Part shown: in pieces, positions 58,565-64,000 of the stretch | Layout: the number at the start of each line of letters is the position of its first letter | Numbering within the stretch: the first letter of the stretch is position 1 | Assembly: GCF_014649735.1 (NCBI RefSeq) | Contig: NZ_BMTP01000009.1 | Coordinates: 186,001 to 250,000 of the forward strand | Length of the DNA: 64,000 nucleotides | Reading direction: 5' to 3' | DNA from: Streptomyces lavendofoliae | GTDB lineage: Bacteria > Actinomycetota > Actinomycetes > Streptomycetales > Streptomycetaceae | The notes under the pieces: generated by a model | The model's input: the letters and a program-made list of their open reading frames with translations, nothing else | What the model was told of the DNA's origin: nothing | Database searches by the model: none | Made by a program: the position numbers and the translations under genes

Positions 58565-59724
58565 CGGGTGCCGCCCGCGCGGGTGCGGAGGAACTCCGAC
58601 AGCCCCGCGAGCCCGGCCCGGAAGCCCTCCTCGGGGCCGCCGAAGCCGAGCCGGGCGCCGTGCGGCGCGCCGAAGGCCGTACCCGGCACCAGCAGCGTGC
58701 GGTGGCGGGACAGCAGTTCCAGACAGAACCGCTCCACCGCGGCCGGCCCGGCGGCCGTCTCCTCCAGTTCGCGGAAGACGGGCAGCGCGCACACCCCGCC
58801 CTCCGGCGGTGTCCAGCGCACCAGGTCCCGGTGCCCGGCCATCCACTCCGTGAGGTACGCGAGGTTGCGCCGTGCCTCGGCGGCCCGGGTGCCGATCAGC
58901 GCGTCGGCGTGGCGCATCGCCCGCTCGGCGATCAGCTCCACCAGCGGGGACAAGAAGAGCGTGGTCCGGTCGCGCAGCGGGAAGACGGCCTCGATCAGCT
59001 CCGGTGGCGCGATGGCCCAGCCCACCCGGAGCCCGGGCAGGCCGAAGGTCTTGGAGAAGGTGCCGTAGGAGATGGTGTCGCCAGGGGTGGCGGCGGGGTC
59101 CGGGAGGACGTCCCAGCGGTGCGCGATCTCCGCGGTGGCGGCGTCCCACACCAGGGTCGCGCCGGCGGCGGCGGTCCGCTCGGTCAGCGCCTTCAGGCCC
59201 TGCGGGGACAGCGTGGCCCCGGAGGGGTTGTGCGGGAAGTTGACGATGACGGCCGTGGTCCCCGGTGTGACCAGGCCCTCCAGCACGTCCTCGTCGATCC
59301 CGCCCTCGCGCACGGCCGCGGCCGGCAGCTCGGCGAGCTCGCAGCCCGCCGCCCTCGGGTAGTGGCCCAGCGAGTGGTAGATGCCCTCCTGGACGACCAC
59401 CCGGTCCCCGGTGCCCAGCAGCGTGCCCAGGGTGAGCGCGATGGCCTCGCTGGAGCCGTGGGTGACCAGGACCCGGTCGGCGTCGCCGCCCGCGTACCGG
59501 TCGGCGATCGCCTGCCGGATGCCCGCCCCGCCCTGGGAGACGCTGTCGTCCATGACGACGGCGTCCAGCTCCCCGGCCGTGATGCCGCACCGCTCGCGTA
59601 TCTCGGCGAAGGTGTACGGGTGGACGCCGCTGGAGCTGATGTCGTGGATGTCGGGGCCCAGGTGCCGGCGGTACCACTCCTCCAGCACCGGGGGGTCCTC
59701 ACGCGGTGGACGCAGACTGCTCAT
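58561..59724 (-). CDS. PLP-dependent capreomycidine synthase-like enzyme (VioD/OrfR-like)
   Basis: 387 residues from ATG 59724 (GTG 59754 is possible and overlaps the aminomutase gene). A class I aminotransferase fold: VNFPHNPSGATLS, and ISYGTFSKTFGLPGLRVGWA with the PLP Lys. The N-terminal IHDISSSGVHPYTFAEIRER matches the VioD-specific TDISSSGVHNYTF region, and THGSSEALYLAL corresponds to VTHGSSEAIALTLG. VioD cyclises 3-hydroxyarginine to capreomycidine by replacement of the hydroxyl; OrfR does the related step for streptolidine. Product here is inferred. Confidence 0.92.
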   Translation of the reverse strand: MSSLRPPREDPPVLEEWYRRHLGPDIHDISSSGVHPYTFAEIRERCGITAGELDAVVMDDSVSQGGAGIRQAIADRYAGGDADRVLVTHGSSEAIALTLGTLLGTGDRVVVQEGIYHSLGHYPRAAGCELAELPAAAVREGGIDEDVLEGLVTPGTTAVIVNFPHNPSGATLSPQGLKALTERTAAAGATLVWDAATAEIAHRWDVLPDPAATPGDTISYGTFSKTFGLPGLRVGWAIAPPELIEAVFPLRDRTTLFLSPLVELIAERAMRHADALIGTRAAEARRNLAYLTEWMAGHRDLVRWTPPEGGVCALPVFRELEETAAGPAAVERFCLELLSRHRTLLVPGTAFGAPHGARLGFGGPEEGFRAGLAGLSEFLRTRAGGTR

Positions 59725-59743
59725 GGTGGTGCGACTGTCCCTT

Positions 59744-61198
59744 CTACCCTTCACGGGTGGTCTCGGAGGTGCCTCGGTGGGAGTCGCCCCGCTGGGTCTC
59801 CCACCACCACCGCTGTCCGGCGAGCGGAAGCGTGTCGATGGGGTCGTAGTAGTGGTACGAACCGCCGCGGGCCTCCGGGTCCGCCGCCTCCAGCGGGGTC
59901 AGATAGCTCTTGCTCCAGTGCGAGATGCCGAGCTCGCGGTCGTAGGTGTCGCACTGGTCCACCCAGCGCTTGCCGGCCATCGGCACGTCGCACACGATGC
60001 GGGGCGTGGCGAAGCCGGGGAGGTAGCCCATGATCTGACGCTGGATCAGCTGGGCCCGGTGCAGCGGCACCCGCCAGTGCTCGGCGTTGGGGATCATGTC
60101 GCACATGTAGAAGTAGTACGGCGTGATGCCCGCGTGGTCGGTGAGCGCGAAGCACAGATCGAGCAGGTCGTGCGCGCTGTCGTTGACCCCGCGCATCAGC
60201 ACGCCCTGGTTGCGCACGTCGTGCAGCCCCGCGCCCAGCAGGGCCCAGGAGGCCTCCGCCACCGCCGGGGTGATCTGCTGGGCGGCGTTGGCGTGGGTGT
60301 GCAGCGCGATCCGCACCCCTTGGGACCTGGCGCGTGCCGCGACCCGTGCGACGCCCTCCAGCACCGGGCCGGAGCGCCAGTGCTGCGGCAGGCCGACCAG
60401 TCCCTTGCTCGCCAGCCGGATGTCCCGGATCGACTCGATGTCCAGCAGGCCGCCGATGAACCGCTCCAGGCGCGGCCAGGGCATGTTGGCCAGGTCGCCG
60501 CCGGAGACCACCACGTCCCGGATGCCGGGGGAGACGCGCAGGTGTTCCAGGATGCGGTCGGCCCGGTCACCCGGTTTCAGCTGGAGCTTGTTCTTGACCA
60601 CCTGGGGCGTGGAGTTGCCCACCAGGTCCATCCGTGTGCAGTGCCCGCAGTACTGCGGGCAGGTCGACAGCAACTCCGCCAGCACCTTGGTCGGGTACCG
60701 GTGCGTCAGCCCCTCCACCACCCACATGTCCTGCTCGTGCAGGGAGTCGCGGCTGGCCATCGGGTGCGAGGGCCAGCGCGGGTGCCGGTCGGAGAAGACC
60801 GGAAGCATGTAGCGGCGTACCGGGTCGTCGTAGAACGCCTTGGTCAGTTCGCCCGGCCGGGAGCCTGCCGCCTCCGGAGCCATGGTGTTGACCATGTGGG
60901 GCGGCAGCAGCACCGACATCGTCGCGCGGTGCAGCCGGTCCTGCTCCCAGTCCTCGTAGAAACCCTCGTCCAGCAGGTTGCCCATGACCGCGCGCAGCCC
61001 CTTGGCGTCCTTCACGCAGTGGGCGCGTTGCCACTGCGGGTCCGCCCACTCGGCGGCGGTGACGTCGCGCCACCCGGGCAGGCGCCGCCAGTCGGGCTCC
61101 ACGAGCGGACGGCTGCGGTACTCGTAGACACCTTCCAGTGCTGCTGCTGATTCCGTCTGGCTGCGTGCTGTTTCCACCGACCCGTCACCCAATCCCAT
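59744..61198 (-). CDS. Lysine 2,3-aminomutase (KamA-family radical SAM)
   Basis: 484 residues from ATG 61198. The radical-SAM cluster CPQYCGHC (Cys180, Cys184, Cys187) is intact, with VVVSGGDLANMPWPRLERFI and RIALHTHANAAQQITPAVAE in the barrel and PLP-region residues such as YYFYMCDMIPNAEHWRVPL. An N-terminal ~90-residue extension contains YEYRSRPLVEPDWRRLPGW, as in other antibiotic-cluster members. It makes L-beta-lysine from L-lysine for the peptide chain. First gene of the long minus-strand operon; a broad regulatory region with TTGTAC repeats lies upstream. Confidence 0.92.
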   Translation of the reverse strand: MGLGDGSVETARSQTESAAALEGVYEYRSRPLVEPDWRRLPGWRDVTAAEWADPQWQRAHCVKDAKGLRAVMGNLLDEGFYEDWEQDRLHRATMSVLLPPHMVNTMAPEAAGSRPGELTKAFYDDPVRRYMLPVFSDRHPRWPSHPMASRDSLHEQDMWVVEGLTHRYPTKVLAELLSTCPQYCGHCTRMDLVGNSTPQVVKNKLQLKPGDRADRILEHLRVSPGIRDVVVSGGDLANMPWPRLERFIGGLLDIESIRDIRLASKGLVGLPQHWRSGPVLEGVARVAARARSQGVRIALHTHANAAQQITPAVAEASWALLGAGLHDVRNQGVLMRGVNDSAHDLLDLCFALTDHAGITPYYFYMCDMIPNAEHWRVPLHRAQLIQRQIMGYLPGFATPRIVCDVPMAGKRWVDQCDTYDRELGISHWSKSYLTPLEAADPEARGGSYHYYDPIDTLPLAGQRWWWETQRGDSHRGTSETTREG

Positions 61199-61591
61199 CG
61201 GTTTCGGCCGTATCGCCTGCCGTCGATCTTGCAGAGCGTGAGGGGTTGTACACGAGGGGAAGTTGTACGGGGCGCAAACCGCGAGTGCCCCTGTACAACT
61301 CGGAGCCGTGCGGCGGTAAGCGGAAGGGACGGGCCTGGGTAGGAGGAGGGGAGTGGGCAGCGCCCGCGGCCCGGGTGACCGGCTCGGTGGCTGGCCTGAA
61401 TTATTAGTTGATGAGTTGATGTGTATGTCTCTGGCATGTACCAATGTCCGCAGATCCGGTGCGCCGGCCTCCTTCTCGGACGCCGGCGGTCTCCGGCTGA
61501 TCGTGCCGTCGGGACCGGACGCCGCTGACCACGGTTGTCCGGCCCGCGGAGGACCGCGCTTCGTTGAGACAACCGAGTACCAGGGGGAAGT
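61199..61591. promoter_or_regulatory. Divergent regulatory region of the antibiotic cluster
   Basis: 393 bp between the aminomutase operon (minus) and the regulator (plus), with lower GC than its surroundings. It holds three TTGTAC elements (listed separately) near the aminomutase side. Near the regulator side is an AT-rich patch (AATTATTAGTTGATG, from 61399) with tandem AGTTGATG copies at 61406-61413 and 61414-61421. Promoters of both operons are expected here. I see no gene in it. Confidence 0.6.
61243..61300. promoter_or_regulatory. Cluster of TTGTAC inverted repeats (regulator-site candidates)
   Basis: Three copies: GGGTTGTACACGA (61243-61255), AGTTGTACGGGG (61261-61272) and, inverted, CCCCTGTACAACT (61288-61300). 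The last two form a 12-bp inverted repeat with one unmatched base around a 15-base centre. The first has a perfect 13-bp reverse-complement copy at 62367-62379. They lie 45-100 bp before the aminomutase start. Candidate binding sites for the neighbouring HTH regulator. Confidence 0.62.
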
Positions 61592-62407
61592 ATGCCCAGG
61601 CCAGAGCGGTTACTGGACCCGACCGCAGGACCACTGGAGGCGTTCGCCCACGACTTGCGCACCTTACGGAAGCGGGCCGGGAACCCCTCGTACCGCACGA
61701 TGGCCAAACGGGCGCACTACTCCGTGGCCACCCTCGCCGAGGCCGCGCGGGGACTGCACAAACCGTCGTTGAAGGTGACCCTCGCCTATGTGACCGCGTG
61801 CGGCGGTGACGTGGACGTGTGGTCGCGCCGCTGGCACTCCGTCAGCGGCGAACTGGAAGCGCTCGGCGCGCGGAGACCGGGCCGGCCGGGCGGAGCGGAG
61901 CGGGAGCCTCCTCGCTCCGCCCGTCCCCGGCCGGCCCACGGCCCCCGGCAATCCGCTCGGGAACGCCAGCACGACCACGACGGCGACCGGGTCGCCGATC
62001 CCGGGGACGGCCGCGCACAACGGCCCGGCCGGGCGACAGGACGCGGCCCCGCGCAACGGCCCGGCCGGGCGGAGGGAGCGGATCGCGGCCCCGACCGGAC
62101 GCCGGATCACGCCCCCGCGCCGGACCGCGACCCCGGGTGGCACCGTGCCCAGGGCGGGGGCCGCGATCCCGGCCACGGCACGGCGGGGCCCGCCGACCCG
62201 GCGTCCCGCGCCTCCGCGCGTGACCCCGCGACGGACGAGCTGACCGGCGAGGAGCGGGCCGAACTGCGCAGGCTGCGCGGTGAGGTGGAGGAGCTGCGGC
62301 GCGCGAACGAGGTGCTCAAGGCGGCGTCCGCGATCTTCGCCGCGGATCTCCGCACAACGTCGAAGGTCGTGTACAACCCGGCGGATCGACAAGATCGGTC
62401 GGCGTGA
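61592..62407 (+). CDS. HTH (XRE-like) regulator with IS3 OrfA-like leucine-zipper tail
   Basis: 271 residues from ATG 61592 behind GGGGGAAG. The N-terminal HTH (about 14-65) reads FAHDLRTLRKRAGNPSYRTM and AHYSVATLAEAARGLHKPSL. A ~130-residue Arg/Gly/Pro-rich linker with internal AQRPGRA repeats follows. The end, ERAELRRLRGEVEELRRANE then VLKAASAIFAADL, is nearly the coiled-coil tail of IS3-family transposase OrfA. Codons 7 (61610-61612) and 25 (61664-61666) are TTA, so translation should need the bldA tRNA. It is the likely pathway regulator of the surrounding cluster. Confidence 0.8.
   Translation: MPRPERLLDPTAGPLEAFAHDLRTLRKRAGNPSYRTMAKRAHYSVATLAEAARGLHKPSLKVTLAYVTACGGDVDVWSRRWHSVSGELEALGARRPGRPGGAEREPPRSARPRPAHGPRQSARERQHDHDGDRVADPGDGRAQRPGRATGRGPAQRPGRAEGADRGPDRTPDHAPAPDRDPGWHRAQGGGRDPGHGTAGPADPASRASARDPATDELTGEERAELRRLRGEVEELRRANEVLKAASAIFAADLRTTSKVVYNPADRQDRSA
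62367..62379. promoter_or_regulatory. Additional TTGTAC box at the end of the regulator gene
   Basis: TCGTGTACAACCC is the exact reverse complement of GGGTTGTACACGA at 61243-61255. It lies within the last codons of the regulator gene, ~98 bp before the carbamoyltransferase start, where it could control that gene. Confidence 0.5.
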
Positions 62408-62446
62408 CCGGTGCACCCCGCGCCCACGAGGCGCGGGGTGCACCGG
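62408..62446 (+). terminator. Strong stem-loop after the regulator gene
   Basis: A perfect 17-bp inverted repeat, arm CCGGTGCACCCCGCGCC with a 5-base loop CACGA, begins one base after the regulator stop. It should end the regulator transcript and separate it from the carbamoyltransferase gene 30 bp further on. Confidence 0.78.
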
Positions 62447-62476
62447 ATGATCCCGACCGACCTTTGGGGACTGACC

Positions 62477-64000
62477 ATGCGTGTGCTCGGAGTCAACGGC
62501 TGGCCCGGGGCCAGCCACGATGGTGCTGCCTGCCTCGTCGTGGACGGCGAAGTCATCGCCCTGGCCGAGGAGGAACGCTTCACCCGGAACAAGCACGCCT
62601 ACGGAGAGGCGCCCCTCAACGCCGCCGCCCACTGCCTCGCGGAGGGCGGCCTCACCCTGGACGACATCGACGTCGTCGCCCACGGCTGGGACATGCCCAA
62701 GCTCTTCGCGGACCGGGGCCTGGACTGGTTCGCCGACGACGCCGAGACCCTGGAACACCTGCTGCCCAAGGCGCTGTTCCCGCGCACCCGCGACCCGCGG
62801 CTGACGTTCGTCGACCACCACGTCGCCCACGCCGCCAGCGCGTACTACCTCTCCGGGCGGGACCGGGGCGCGATCCTCGTCCTGGACGGCCAGGGCGAGG
62901 ACGTGAGCACCACGCTCGCCGTCGGCATCGACGGCGAGATCAAGACCCTGCGCAGCTTCACGCCCGGCTGGTCGCTGGGCTACTTCTACGCCGCGGTGTG
63001 CGAGTACGCCGGCCTCGGGTCCGACGCGGCGGGCAAGATGATGGGCCTCGCCTCGTACGGCACCCCCCAGGACCTCTCCTTCGGCGGCGCCCTCGACTTC
63101 ACGGACGACGGCTTCACCATCGGCGTCGTCCCGCCCGACCTGCGCTCCACCGGCAGCACCGACGAGGAGACGGCCACCATACGGCTCTGGCTGGAGCACC
63201 TCGAGAAGGCGCTGCCGGAGGCCCCCAACCGCTCCACGCGCCGCTTCGACCCCCGCGTGGGCCGCTACACCAGGGTCACCGACCGGGACCCGTTCGAGTA
63301 CCGCGACATCGCCGCCACGGCCCAGGCGGCCCTGGAGCGCGCGGTCATGACCCTCGTACGCACCCTGCTCAAGGAGAGCGGCGAGACCACGCTCCTGGTC
63401 GCCGGCGGCGTCGGCTTCAACGCCACCCTCAACGGCAAGCTCATGCGGATGCCCGAGGTCCGGGACCTCTTCGTCCAGCCCCTCGCCGGCGACCAGGGCG
63501 TCTCCCTCGGCGCGGCGGTCCGGGTCGCGGCCGAGGAGGGGGACCGCATCCGGCCCATGCGGGGCTCGGTGGCCTGGGGCCCGCAGTGGACCCCGGACGA
63601 GATCCGGCGGGTCCTGGAGGCGTCCGGCACCGCCTACACCGAGCCCGCGGACATCGCCGCCGCGACCGCGGACGTCCTGGCCGGGGGCGGGGTCGCCGGC
63701 TGGTTCCAGGGGCGGGCCGAGGGCGGCCCCCGTGCCCTCGGCCACCGCAGCATGGTGGCCGTGCCGAACCCCGAGGGGACCCGCGACCGGGTCAACGTCC
63801 GCATCAAGGACCGCGAGGCGTGGCGGCCGTTCGCCCCGAGCATGCAGGAGGAGGCCGCCGAGACGCTGATCGGGACGACCACCCCGCTTCCGTACATGAT
63901 CGTCACCACTCCGGTCACGGACGCGGGCGCCGCCGCCATGCCCGCCGTGGTCCACAGCGACCGCACCACCCGGCCGCAGACCGTCTCCGCCGAGGTCGAC
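62477..64000 (+). CDS. NodU/TobZ-family O-carbamoyltransferase, 3'-truncated by the window
   Basis: 508 codons are present from ATG 62477 behind GGGGA; the frame is still open at the right edge. The N-terminal Kae1-like half has LGVNGWPGASHDGAACLVVD, FVDHHVAHAASAYYLSG (metal His residues), ILVLDGQGEDVSTTLAV and LLVAGGVGFNATLNGKLM. The C-terminal domain begins FQGRAEGGPRALGHRSMVA and KDREAWRPFAPSM, conserved in the family. It uses carbamoyl phosphate and ATP through carbamoyl adenylate. It would carbamoylate a sugar hydroxyl, as on the gulosamine of streptothricin. Confidence 0.93.
   Translation, partial: MRVLGVNGWPGASHDGAACLVVDGEVIALAEEERFTRNKHAYGEAPLNAAAHCLAEGGLTLDDIDVVAHGWDMPKLFADRGLDWFADDAETLEHLLPKALFPRTRDPRLTFVDHHVAHAASAYYLSGRDRGAILVLDGQGEDVSTTLAVGIDGEIKTLRSFTPGWSLGYFYAAVCEYAGLGSDAAGKMMGLASYGTPQDLSFGGALDFTDDGFTIGVVPPDLRSTGSTDEETATIRLWLEHLEKALPEAPNRSTRRFDPRVGRYTRVTDRDPFEYRDIAATAQAALERAVMTLVRTLLKESGETTLLVAGGVGFNATLNGKLMRMPEVRDLFVQPLAGDQGVSLGAAVRVAAEEGDRIRPMRGSVAWGPQWTPDEIRRVLEASGTAYTEPADIAAATADVLAGGGVAGWFQGRAEGGPRALGHRSMVAVPNPEGTRDRVNVRIKDREAWRPFAPSMQEEAAETLIGTTTPLPYMIVTTPVTDAGAAAMPAVVHSDRTTRPQTVSAEVD

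Noticed and set aside
61592..62407. An IS3 insertion sequence
   Set aside because: Only the zipper tail of OrfA is similar; there is no OrfB with a DDE domain and no terminal repeats, and the N-terminus is a different HTH.
43090..64000. Viomycin or capreomycin cluster
   Set aside because: VioC/VioD-like, beta-lysine and antibiotic kinase genes fit, but the sugar genes, PIG-L deacetylase and O-carbamoyltransferase of NodU/TobZ type do not, and no multidomain NRPS is seen.

Overview
The window is very high-GC actinobacterial chromosome. Frequent GTG starts, AGGAG-type ribosome sites, third-position G/C bias, rare TTA codons, mycothiol-linked and Rv1733c-type genes and several apparently leaderless genes point to Streptomyces. 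No rRNA, tRNA or CRISPR array was seen.

Positions 1-43,026 are mostly chromosomal housekeeping and accessory genes. They include the end of etfB and etfA, a DUF6986/HpcH-like lyase and a membrane Ser/Thr kinase. A LacI regulator is divergent from a ROK sugar kinase. Then come a TmrB-like/NUDIX fusion, a metallo-beta-lactamase-fold hydrolase, an M20 dipeptidase, a geranylgeranyl-reductase-type flavoenzyme and a MarR regulator divergent from an MFS exporter. A small MITE lies at the end of a mycothiol-dependent enzyme gene. Further on are an endonuclease III-like gene, a ROK repressor, an RsbW-type ATPase, a Cds1-like PLP enzyme, two SRPBCC genes and a DeoR regulator. A hydrolase-like membrane protein faces a beta-helix/AAA+ fusion. 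After these come MOSC, HpnB-like glycosyltransferase, amino-acid racemase, apolipoprotein N-acyltransferase (lnt) and NUDIX genes. The last group is a 3-hydroxybutyrate dehydrogenase, a GAF/PucR regulator and an MHS transporter.

Positions 43,090-64,000, and beyond the right edge, are a natural-product gene cluster. One arm carries a capreomycidine-synthase-like (VioD/OrfR) PLP enzyme and a VioC/OrfP-like arginine oxygenase. With them are a KamA-type lysine 2,3-aminomutase, an A-PCP protein, a stand-alone adenylation enzyme, a PIG-L deacetylase, a glycosyltransferase, a Gfo/Idh-epimerase fusion, an ATP-grasp ligase and a NodU/TobZ O-carbamoyltransferase. This set fits a streptothricin-class antibiotic: a streptolidine-type base from arginine, a deacetylated and carbamoylated amino sugar, and a beta-lysine chain built without condensation domains. 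The second minus-strand operon couples the stand-alone adenylation enzyme to a macrolide-phosphotransferase-like kinase, an alpha/beta hydrolase and a nucleoside-deoxyribosyltransferase-like protein, which I do not associate with the standard pathway.

Likely cluster control is by a HTH protein (61,592-62,407) whose C-terminus resembles the leucine zipper of IS3 transposase OrfA. Its gene has two TTA codons, and TTGTAC-containing inverted repeats lie in front of it and at its end. A third TTA codon is in the CocE-like peptidase gene. These suggest bldA-dependent, developmentally timed expression.
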